DNA of 64,000 nucleotides. It comes from Fratercula arctica. Taxonomy: Eukaryota; Chordata; Aves; Charadriiformes; Alcidae. The position numbers and the translations under genes were made by a program. The DNA lies in the NCBI GenBank assembly GCA_947846985.1, contig CANTUZ010000002.1:149353889-149417888 (forward strand), given 5' to 3'. The notes beneath the pieces were generated by a model. The model was given only the letters and a program-made list of their open reading frames with translations, was not told the DNA's origin and did not search any database. Shown piece after piece: positions 24,601 to 34,760 of the stretch (within the stretch, counting starts at the first letter, position 1; every line of letters begins with the position of its first letter).

Positions 24601-25770
24601 ATCCTGATCCTACACTCCCTCCCTTTGCAAAGAGAAAGGGGGAAAGTGAGGAAGGTTACTGTAGCTTAATCCTGCTACATTTTCAGGATCCTTATGTTGG
24701 AGTGTCTCGGTTGATGTGCACACAAACAGACAGGAAATCAAAATACTTCCCTTTTCAGTTAAGCTACTACAAAGTTTCCCAGTTCCACACATACATAAAA
24801 AGTACATTTTGAGCAGAAGCATTTAAAGGGATAACATAAAAGTCAGGAAGCAAAAAACAGAACCTCAAAGTCACGGTAATTAGCTCCACATGTCTAGCTG
24901 ATAATTACTGATGTCTTTGTCCTTTCTTTTAATAAAGAAAATAAAGACACCAGAGTGGATGCTACTTGATTAAATAAGCTATGTAACCGTTATGGCCACA
25001 TAATCACAAAGTCAGGGCATGTCCCTTAGCTGAGACCACACGTGCATATGTGCCACGTGCAGATTTTCCTGTCTGTGCCAGTCCACCCTTTCCTCAACTC
25101 CTGGACACAAAGGAAAGAAGCGTTCATAAACAACCCTGCTCCATGAGTGTGTCAGGGAGAAAATTACTTGTCAATGTCAAGAATGGCTGATAAGAAGGTT
25201 GCAGGCAAACGCAGAGGAGAAAACCATTCTCTGCGTGCATTTACAAGCTGGTTTGTCCAGAGCATGATCAGTAGGTCACAATTTGGCACAGAAGTTTCTT
25301 TTTAACTAGCAGTCCCTCCCAAATACGCAAAACAAAGAGCTTAAGAGCTGTGGGACCTCAGCTTCTATCAGAAGAAGCCCTGCAACATTCTCTCAAAGAA
25401 AGTAAAATTAATCATTCTCATGTATTTGCCTTCAGAACAACCACTGCCACTGTCTGAAAAGGTTAAAAAAATCAACAGCAAGCTAGGAAATTACTGTAAA
25501 ATATATCAAAAGGCACCTACTGTAGTTGGGACTCTTACACATCTGTTCTAATTAGAAGTGCTCCTTTTGCAAATAAAACTATTCTCATTATCCCAGCTCT
25601 ACCACTGCTGCCTAATCCCATGCTTTCCTCTCCACGTTTACCTGCACAATCCCTCACCCACCACCACCGCTCACACACTCCATAATATAGCAGTTACTTT
25701 AGGTTCGGCTGTAAATAACGCATGCCCATGCCTGCCATCTAAATCCTCTTAAGTTAGAAGTTATTTCCAG
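24601..25770. other. Unique non-coding DNA, no gene recognised
   Basis: Ordinary composition and no recognisable gene, RNA or transposon signature. Short frames of 64-70 codons lack motifs. Confidence 0.6.
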
Positions 25771-25998
25771 TCATAAAATCACAGAAATTAGAGGCAAAAA
25801 AGACCTATTAGGTCATTTAGACCAAAACCCCATGCCAATGCAGGATTGCTCCCTGCAGTACACTTTCTACTGCTTTGTCCAGTCTAGTTTTAAATGTCTC
25901 TGGGGACCTCTTTAAATGTCTCCAAAGCGGTGTTTCTACTACTTCCCTCAGAAGGATTTTCCACAGGCCAAGAGCCGTGCTTGACAAGTGAGTCATGC
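25771..25998 (-). mobile_element. Older CR1 fragment, antisense 3' end
   Basis: The plus strand starts TCATAAAATCACAGAAATTA, the reverse complement of a degenerate CR1 tail, followed by GACCTATTAGGTCATTTAGACC, CCATGCCAATGCAGGATTGC and CTTTGTCCAGTCTAGTTTTAAATGTCTC-type segments and a TACTTCCCTCAGAAGG/TTCCACAGGCC block. This order is that of old amniote CR1 3' ends read antisense. Divergence is far higher than in the two younger copies. It may extend somewhat beyond 25998. Confidence 0.75.
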
Positions 25999-26693
25999 TT
26001 CTTTCAAAACGCTGGTCCCGGTAAAGCTCTACAGCTTTGGCTTGTGCCTTTTAATGCCTGATGAGTGTTGTCTATGGATGTCAGCTGAGGTCTTTGAGAA
26101 GGAGAGGTCTATAAGGTGTCCACTGTTATTCCTGCATTTCTGTAAAATTAATTAGGAGATAATTTAGTGCTGGAAGGCTGGTTACCTTTGCAGTGGTTGC
26201 ATTGCTTCGAGATGTCACAAGAACACACGTGTTTCATCCTGCAACTTCTGCCGAACATATCTTTACCCGTATAGGTGCTACCTGCTACAGGAGAAGTGTA
26301 CCATGGATGAGAAGACTCTGTGACATGCACAGTGCCATGGGGAAAAAGACCTGACAAGGGATGGCAAGTGATGGGCTGTGTACCGACTCATTCATAGTTT
26401 GAGGCAGGAAATTTTAGGAGGAAAAGAGTAATAAGCTTTCCTGAGAAGTTTCTGGTACTTCAAGCACTAGCCGACATTTAGATGGGAGATGCATAGCAAT
26501 GGTCTTGTGCTCAGTGTGCAACAGCTCCTGGCCAGTTTTCTGAGCATGAAGTGTGATGGCCATTGAAGCCAGACGGAGCATGTGTGAAGTGCTCTGTCAG
26601 CTGTCTAGCGCACAGAAAAAGCTTAAAAAATAATATTTCATCTGAACCCACTCTATGACCTGTCTGACTGCCACACGAGCGCTCATATCATGT
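25999..26693. other. Non-coding DNA between old CR1 and the purine array
   Basis: No gene is recognised. The first 50-70 bp may still be degraded CR1. The rest is unique. Confidence 0.5.
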
Positions 26694-27450
26694 GAGGGAA
26701 GGGAAGGGAGGGGAAGGGAAGGGAAGGGAAGGGAAGGGAGGGGAAGGGAAGGGAAGGGAGGGGAAGGGAAGGGAAGGGAAGGGAAGGGAAGGGAAGGGAA
26801 GGGAAGGGAAGGGAAGGGAAGGGAAGGGAAGGGAAGGGAAGGGAAGGGAAGGGAAGGGAAGGGAAGGGAAGGGAAGGGAAGGGAAGGGAAGGGAGGGGAG
26901 GGGAGGGGAGGGGAGGGGAGGGGAGGGGAGGGGAGGGGAAGGGAAGGGAAGGGAAGGGAAGGGAAGGGAAGGGAAGGGAAGGGAAGGGAAGGGAAGGGAA
27001 GGGAAGGGAAGGGAAGGGAAGGGAAGGGAAGGGAAGGGAAGGGAAGGGAAGGGAAGGGAAGGGAAGGGAAGGGAAGGGAAGGGAAGGGAAGGGAAGGGAA
27101 GGGAAGGGGAAGGGAAGGGAAGGGAAGGGAAGGGAAGGGAAGGGAAGGGAAGGGAAGGGAAGGGAAGGGAAGGGAAGGGAAGGGAAGGGAAGGGAAGGGA
27201 AGGGAAGGGAAGGGAAGGGAAGGGAAGGGAAGGGAAGGGAAGGGAAGGGAAGGGAGGGAAGGGAAGGGAAGGGAAGGGAAGGGGAAGGGAGGGGAAGGGA
27301 AGGGAGGGAAGGGAAGGGAGGGGAAGGGAAGGGAAGGGAAGGGAAGGGAAGGGAAGGGAAGGGAAGGGAAGGGAAGGGAAGGGAAGGGAAGGGAAGGGAA
27401 GGGAAGGGAAGGGAAGGGAAGGGAAGGGAAGGGAAGGGAAGGGAAGGGAA
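26694..27450 (+). repeat. 757-bp (GGGAA)n purine-only array
   Basis: From 26694 to 27450 the plus strand contains only G and A. The unit is GGGAA, with interruptions: isolated GGGAG units near the start, nine consecutive GGGAG units at 26891-26935, an extra G (GGGGA) at 27106-27110, a GGGA unit near 27253, and mixed variants at about 27280-27320. G3 runs separated by two A fit tandem G-quadruplexes, and mirror-symmetric purine tracts can form triplex H-DNA. The frames of 259-289 codons on both strands are repeat translations (repeating GREGK or FPSLP), not proteins. Length is likely polymorphic and may be misassembled. Confidence 0.97.
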
Positions 27451-29229
27451 TGTGCTGTGGGAGAAGGGTAAGAAAATCACTTTTCAGCAGAGCCCTCGCT
27501 CTAACCTGGTCACCCTCACTGTGAAACTGCTTTCAAACGCCACTGCCTCATCCCAATCATTCCCAGAGAAAATGGGGCTCACCATTATAGCAACTGAGCA
27601 GACCAGTGAGAAAAGGCTGCATACTGTTTAACTCAAATAGGTGCAGTTCAGTTTCGAAGTAAAAAATTGCTTTGGACATTGCCCAGAATTAGCTGAACTT
27701 CAAAACCTGGGACAAGCACAAGTGACAAATTGTGTTATGCCTAACCTAATTAACTGTTAGATACATCTGGTCTTTTATGTCTATCTTAAGGGCAGATAGC
27801 TTTGTCCCAGATAGTATCATGTCTACACAGGAAAACAAAAAGCCAGGTAGGAAACCCAGAATTGGTTCTCCACAGTCACCTGATGGAAGCAAAACAGAAG
27901 GTCATATAAACAAGCAAAGAAAAATAAGATAGAATTATTCCAGTGAAAGCTCATGCAAAACCTAACCTACTTGCAAGCTTACTCCAGCAATCACAAAGAC
28001 ATATGACAGGTGAACTGTTCAGCTACCCATTAACACCAGTGCAGACCCCAAGGTATTCACACTGTCCCACTCCCTCTCTCTGCACCAAGACTCCCTCCAG
28101 TCTTTTGCTTCCACAGAAAGAAACAACCCTCAGACAGAAATACACAGAAAAATTACTTTCCAAATAAAGTTTGGAAAATTTCTCATGGAAGAGCGTGTCT
28201 GTGCATGTGCATGCATGTGCACTTTATGGGAAGGGGAGGAGAGCATGAGAGGGTGATTACATGGCTGGTGATCACTCATCTTCTCAGGGATGCTTGTATG
28301 GTATGGGTGAGCTGTCTGCCCTTCCTCTGCCCTTTGCCACGCTGTCCCTCAGCTCATGTCCCAAACCAACACGTAAACTGGTATATGACTCCTTTAAAGC
28401 TTTACCTGTGCATTTATATTCTCTAAAATTGCTTATGGACACAAAGAGAAAATATCAAGTTAGTAAAAAAGATCACAGTTCTGCACAAAGGCTCTCTATA
28501 CTGTGAGCAATGATACAAAATGTGGTGAGGGAAAATTTTAAACTAGTAAACAGTTCCTCTAAAGAATCTGCTGGGGAAGGAAGCGTTCCTCTGACCCACG
28601 TTCTTCTACAGAAGCATTCATGTCATCTCCTATAACACGGTTCATGCCCCACTTCACCTAAAAAATCCAACTGTTGGTTGTCCCACTGTAAAGAAACAAA
28701 TAAGTAAATAAAAGTTAAGCCAGCATATTTAAACAAGCACCGATGCACTTCAGCTACTCTGCTCCTGGCTCTGTTTTATTCCACATACACAGTCTGGAAG
28801 AAAGGAGCTGCAGATTGCTCACAGGATGCACAGCTTTTTGTGCCAAACGGATCTATAAGCTTCAACTTCAGCTCAGACAGATGTCTCCAGGTGGTGAAGT
28901 GGTAAGGAGAGCAATAGAGGACTGGCAGATTAACATGAGCACTAGCTTTGCCACAGGTGAAGGGAGGCTGGGAGAAGCAAAGCAGTCAACAGAGGATGGA
29001 TAGAGGTAAGATGCAAATGCTGTTGATGATCTGGCTCTGAGTTTCCTCTCAATTCTCCCTCCACAAGAACAAGCTTTTGTGACGATGGCTGTGACTACAG
29101 CAGCAGCACCTCTGTCAGCATTGGCAATACGAAAAGCTTGGAGGAGAAGACAGTGAGACACCTATCCTGGAAATCCACCTCCAAGCTGTGCAAGGGTGCA
29201 GCAGCATCTGTTACTTCTTACTAAACCTT
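27451..29229. other. Unique non-coding DNA, no gene recognised
   Basis: No gene supported. Frames of 73-97 codons occur without known motifs. The region just before 29229 may already contain degraded LINE sequence. Confidence 0.5.
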
Positions 29230-29450
29230 TATGTTCATCTACAAGGAGCTTTTCCATCAAGTGGTTAGGCTCTGCACACAACCTCTCACACAGACAGAAG
29301 CTCTGTACATCATGGTCATGAGCTCTTCCACCACCTACAAGCCTGACTAATGCAATGTATCCCAGGGACAGCTAAGGAGGTGCTGAGAAAACTGCAAATC
29401 AGATTGCCTCACATGACGCATTCGTGCCTGTCCTGCTGCACCGCTGGCCA
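29230..29450 (+). mobile_element. Possible L2/CR1-type LINE scrap (ORF2 C-terminal region)
   Basis: Around 29335-29400 the translation reads TYKPD-stop-CNV, followed in another frame by MQCIPGTAKEVLRKLQI. With one frame change this resembles the conserved 'DYCNALYxGLPxxxxxKLQxxQNAA' block that follows the reverse transcriptase core in L2 and CR1 LINEs. The DNA segment CCTGACTAATGCAATGTATC would encode it. The match is short and degraded, so this is a tentative call; a profile search of all three plus frames would test it. Confidence 0.35.
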
Positions 29451-29847
29451 GCAGTTGGTTGAGCAATGGGAGGAATACAGGCAACACTCCACAGCAAAAC
29501 CACAGAAGGAAAGCAAAGAAGGGCGTAGGTCTTCCCTATGGTCTCTCTAGTTGAGCACGCCAAGCAGATAAGGGCTTCTTGAAAGCTTCCTCCTCCTGGG
29601 TCTTTCCCCCCTAGGCTTTAATACATTTCTAGTTTGTTCAGCCTTCTTTTTGGTTAATGGCAATAAAACTGATGGATAAAAATCTCCCCCAGGAACACAC
29701 ATACAAAAATACGGTTTCAAAGATGCCCTCAGTGTAGCCACCCATGCTCTGACTGGCAGCTGCTCAAAAAACATAATTTCTTGAATACAAAATAGTAAGT
29801 AACACCATATTTCTTAGCTCATGTCCCACCACAGTTTCATTTCAGCA

Positions 29848-30482
29848 CAGCGAAACCTCATTAATTCGCACTTCGCTTATCCGCACACCTTATAATTCAC
29901 ACGTAAAAACAGCAGTCAGCAAAGATTTAACAACAATGTGCTTTATTGAGGTCTCATGTTGCTGAGATTTCATTATTCCTACAAAATATGCTACCGTTCA
30001 TTCACTAGTACAGTAAGATTTCAACATCACCATAAATATCTCAAACTAGAGATAGGTTCACACTAGCAAAGTTTGGCTCTAAAGTCCACGTCTAGGAAAT
30101 GCCAAAGTTTGAAGCTGAAGGAAAAATAGTTGTGAGTAAAGGCAAAATGAAACTAGATTATGATCACAGCTTGTGGTATTTTCTGCGTTATTGTATTTCC
30201 TTGCCTTTTTAAAGCACCTTTTGTTAGGTTATACACTAAGAAATGGATTCTTACTTGCATCCAGAGAAGCTTTTGTCACAGAGTACAAAGGAGGCTTTAA
30301 GACACACTTGTACCTCTTCAGCTCTGGAAAAATCCTCAGGACTCCTGTACAAAGGGTCTTTAATGGTCCCGATACAGTTTACAGATACTTTTATGGCAGT
30401 TGCGAGCCAACGCCAAGCAGGCGTTTGCCCTGCTCTCCAGCAGTTATTGATTATCGGGAAATAAATGAGAACCTTTAGCTTG
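29848..30482. mobile_element. Possible pogo/Tigger-like DNA transposon remnant
   Basis: The left end CAGCGAAACCTCATTAATTC (29848-29867) continues with two further TTCGC/TATCCGCAC and TATAATTCACAC segments, a pattern of repeated AT-rich/CGCAC blocks that I associate with pogo/Tigger terminal repeats. About 600 bp to the right, the minus-strand reading from 30482 starts CAAGCTAAAGGTTCTCATTT, which aligns with the left end with small gaps. Both ends are flanked by CA. There is no transposase frame between, so this would be a non-autonomous or deleted copy. The evidence is suggestive only. Confidence 0.35.
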
Positions 30483-32912
30483 CAGAGGAGGTCTATGACT
30501 GGCAAACACGTGGTGGGCAGGAGCCATGTACTGCTGCATCACCCCTGGCCCTATGCAGCAAGGGAAGCCACAGAGGTCAAGATGCTCACAGCCCATTACG
30601 TGTGATAGGCAGAGAAAGATCAGGTTTTGGAGATTATGTGAAGTTTAGGCTTACGACTTAGGTTCAGAGAATCTGGAAATACTATATCAACAGGGAGAAT
30701 GAAGCATGTGCTGGTTATCACATCTGCTATTTGGACACCCTAAAGAGAGTTTAAGATACAGGTTTCCCTTTCTTCTACATGCTGAAAGACTTCCCAGTAC
30801 TGTCTAACTCTGTGCGTTGGGCATTAGCGCTGGTGCCTGTTTCTTAAAACTTCCTTTAGGAAGACTATATTTTCTTGAAGTCTAAGCCTTCAGCTCTTTA
30901 GGGCTGAGCCTGCCTTCTTGCTCTGTGTCTAGGCACAATCACACATTGGGGTCACACTTAGAGCCTGAGGGCTGCCACTGCAAAATAAGCAGTAACAGTG
31001 GCCACAGCCTGCACCTCCCCTCACCCTCACCTTCTTCCCTCTGATGAAGCCAAGGAGCACCAACACCTCATTTCTATTCCCTTCACCTCCCAGCCTCCAC
31101 CCCACTCATAATATTCTCATGTTACTTACTGTATCTGTTTCTTTGCCTGTTTAAAGTCTGTTGAGCAATAACATTTGGTAAAATATTAAGCAAATGAATG
31201 CCTAAAGGTTGAGAGGTATCCTTTCACAGTGCACAAATGGTTGCATCATTCAAACAGTGTTTTTCACTGTTCTGTAACACAACTAGTCTTACAGTTTTGT
31301 CCCACCTGCCATGTTCATTCCTCCATCCCGCTTATTTACAGGAGAGACATAGCCATTTTCACGCTATTTATATGAGAAATCATAGGAGTCTTAACTATCG
31401 CTATACACTGCTTGTCTCTGGGAGCAAGAACACAAAACCCCTAATAAGAACAACGTATGTATCTTTCCACAGACAACCTAGTGACAAAGTTTTTACCACC
31501 TTACTAGAGGCACCATTTGAATTTCACATCAGCAGTTTTCTTTAGTGGGAAAGTTGTTAAACTGCTGTCAAGAATAATATTTTTGTTCCGCAACTGTTGC
31601 TCTGCATTTTCTTCTGCCCACCTTTCCCCCAACCAACCCTGCACCAAGATTGCAACAGTTATCTGACACCTATTATAAATTTCAAGTACTCAATTTAAGT
31701 CACGTATCTGCCATGTCCACACAAGAGACTGTTAGCATCTTGAGCTCTTTTGGACTCCTATAAAACTTCTTCCTTCAACACTCAAGGCTTGAAGGTATGA
31801 AAGCATAGAAGCAGCTGTCAGAGTAGAGTTTACATCATCGAATGCAATGATGCAAAACAGCAGTCAATGTTTTGCAAGAAGATGCAAGAAAGACCCCTAT
31901 CACACACAGAAAACTACATTCCCATGAAGTTTACAACCTTAATGCCATTATAAATTGCTTTATCTTGTGAGTTATCTCCAATCTGTGTCATTTTCATGCT
32001 GGTTCTATTGCAGCTCAGGATGACCTTCTCATCCACATAAATGTCCAGTCTTTCCTGAGTTTGATAAACCTTTGGCCTGAAAAATATCCCAGGGAAGTGA
32101 GTTGCACAGTCCAGCTCCACATGCGTAAAATGTATTGCTACTTATCCAAAATCAGTTTACCACCAATTCAAGCAACCACTTTTTATTTCTCCCAACATTT
32201 CCTAATAAGGCTCTATTGCCATGCTTGCATCTGTCAGGAGCGAGAATATATCTTGAGACAGCTTTTGAGATGTCATGTTGTATCAGTGTGGTAACACGAT
32301 GGGGAATGCAGGCTTTGTCATAGGAAAGATGGTGCACGTCCTCCCAAGTGCTGATTCATTTCTCTCCTTTGGGGAGAGCAGCGAGAGCAGCACAGAGGCG
32401 GCGGCACAAGTCATGTCGAGAGTCTGAGGTGATTACTCAGCTGCCATTAGCTCTTTGCATCTCCCTCCTTACAAATGCAGATCAAAACACCTTGCAACAA
32501 TGTAATCTATGCTTCAAATATTGTAATCCACATTTTTCTGATAAGAAAATGAGACATAAGGGGTCGTACCCTAACCATAATAGAATCAGTCAGCAAACTG
32601 GTACGTTTTTCAGCTTGGGTATTCCTCAAAGTATTAGCTGCAAGCAGATTTCAGCAATCCAGATTCCTTAGGCCACTGAACTATTTTATTTATTATTTTT
32701 TTTTACTATTCTTCCTGTCAATGGAAGCAAAATATATGTGCTTTCAGCAAAAAAAAAGAAAAAAACTATTATGGAAATGAGCAGGCAAAGACAGTTGCAC
32801 CACCTGTAGTTAAGATTGCCTGGGTAACAGTTGCATTTATATATTGTCAAAAGCTACAAGTAAGATGTACTATCAGAAAATACTGATTTTTCCGACTGGA
32901 AGATCAAATTAC

Positions 32913-32985
32913 CTAAAAACAAAAACAAACAAACAAAAAAAAACCACCAAAAAAAACCACCAAGCCAAAAAAAAAAAAAAAAGAG
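32913..32985. repeat. A-rich low-complexity tract
   Basis: AAACAAAC-type repeats, then AAACCACCAAAAAAA repeats and a final A run. It could be the decayed tail of an unrecognised retroelement on the plus strand, or simple slippage. Confidence 0.8.
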
Positions 32986-33324
32986 AATGTCATCATAGAG
33001 TTGAGAGGCAAGATTTCAGTGTTTCAACACAGAGAAAGGTGATATCTTTTCTCTTTACATTTTTAATATTTTCACAGTTTATAATAGTAATAATGACATC
33101 CAGATTAGGTGTTTCCTGGCAGTTAATGAGTGTCTGGATTAAAGGCTCTGTTTTACTTCAGGACCTCAGCTTTGCCATCCAGCCGCTGAGGTTCAAAGCA
33201 AGCCCCACCATGTAGTCCAGCTACCTCCTCTGGAAGATGGAAGACTTCCCAAGGGAAAATAATCTGTCTCCCAGTGTAGAAAAGAACTGGCTCTTTCTGA
33301 TTATTTTAGCCTCCAGGGTACTTT

Positions 33325-33402
33325 AGGCCACTGTGGGAAGAGCATTAGAGGAAAGATAGAAAACCTGTGTTCTGCTGCTCTTGTGTCTCCCCAGCCTATT
33401 TA
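33325..33402 (+). repeat. MIR-like head fragment, sense
   Basis: The order GGCCACTGTGGGAAGAGCAT, TAGAGGAAAGATAGAAAACC, TGTGTTCTGCTGCTCTTGTG resembles the tRNA-derived start of MIR ('GGTTAGAGCACTAGACTGGAAGTCAGGAGACCTGGGTTCTAGTCC'). Only the head is visible; the core is not recognisable downstream. Confidence 0.4.
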
Positions 33403-34629
33403 CGTACAATATTTCCCGACAAAAGTATGTGACCATGTGTTGTGAGCTCAATGGATGTCAGACCCACCATGCATGACTTGCATGGGCAAAAAGTACCCAA
33501 GAAAATGACAGATTTCTTCCAGAAATTCTTTCTTTCCAGAATTCTCAAACACTTGCCAAACAAGATTTCTGTACTTGGAAATACCAGGAAAAGGCAGAAC
33601 CAAAGGCTTATGGCTGTTTGAAAGGCCAACAGGGTCATCAGCAAGGATAGAAGAATCATGAAGAATTTACTGTGTTTTGTTAGCCTTCTTGTTATTGGAG
33701 TTTGTTCTGCACCTCTCAGAGTCTACCTGAAACCAGAGTACAGAAATCAGACTGAAAATTAGGTTAGCTCCGAGATCTTCAATGTTTTTCTTCCTGTGGG
33801 ATCAGTTCAGAAAACCTAACAGGAAGGAAGAGGCGCAAACTCAGGACCTCATCCTTCCCCATGTGTCCCATAAAATGACAGAATATCTATTTAGCTGCTT
33901 TTGGCATGCCCCAGACACAGGGAGGAGAACTTGCCCCCAGCCAAGTGTGATGAGTGTGTTTTAAATCTCCCCTTGGAGCACCCCAGAGGAGCTGGAGAGG
34001 CTCTAAATTAAAGGTTACAGGTGTTTTGTACCAGGCATACCCATTTAGAGACTTTGCCCTGATGCTCTTTTTACAACATTCTCCTCTAGGATCTTTTTCT
34101 GTCTCATATTCTTTTATTGCAGTACCAATTAGCTGAAACAACGATATGAACCCTTCACCCTGCTGTGAATATTAAAGAATGCTGTGGAATGAAATAGAGA
34201 GCACTACCAGAGAAATAAAGTGGATTTTATTAGCCAGAATTAAAGGACGATAGAAGTGGTTTTGGCTTGTCTTGATTAACTGCATTTCAGTGAGATTAAG
34301 GAAGCCAATTTAGGGAGTGTTATAAATGTATGCACTTGTATATTTGTTAAGTCACCTCATTATGTGTACAGCTCCTGGCACATCAGGACTTTCTACTCAC
34401 TGTCACTCTCAAGCTCAAATAAAGATCAATAATAAAAAAAACCTTCTTATCTGCTTTTTGGTATCATCACCCACCTGAAAGCACTCAAAAAAAAAGTTTT
34501 TTTAAACTCACTTGACAGGATGGTGTCATGATGGTACATGAATGCTCCAAGAAAAGTGTGCAGCATTACTCATGTCCTCCAGAAATGAAGAACAACCAAG
34601 AGATTAAGTCACCCCAAGAGAACTGAGTA
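33403..34629. other. Unique non-coding DNA, no gene recognised
   Basis: No protein, RNA or transposon was recognised. Several frames of 60-87 codons lack motifs. A-rich runs lie near 34433 and 34487. Confidence 0.55.
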
Positions 34630-34760
34630 GCTTCTGGTTCAGTCTTTCTTCTGCCTGACTCTTTGTGAGCCCTTGAGCATATCACATAATCTCCATTGTT
34701 TTGGGCAACTTGTAAATTGTCGATAGCACTGTTCTACCTCTCCATGCCATGGAAAGGGAA
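34630..34760 (+). repeat. MIR-like SINE relic, sense
   Basis: The order TTCTGGTTCAGTCTTTCTTC, TGACTCTTTGTGAGCCCTTG, AGCATATCACATAATCTCCA, TTGTAAATTGTCGATAGCAC follows the MIR sense order (tRNA head, 'TGACCTTGGGCAAGTCACTTAATCTCT' core, 'TCTGTAAAATGGGGATAAT'). It is diverged but complete in order. Confidence 0.55.

Larger units (their letters stand above)
29451..33324. other. Mostly unique non-coding DNA
   Basis: Apart from the possible DNA transposon remnant at 29848-30482 and an A-rich tract at 32913-32985, nothing is recognised. Open frames of 60-107 codons (for example 31237-31545 and 32348-32671) carry no identifiable domain. Confidence 0.55.

Noticed and set aside
26655..27524. Open frames of 259-289 codons on both strands
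   Set aside because: They translate a (GGGAA)n array into endless GREGK or FPSLP repeats. The lack of stops is a property of the repeat.
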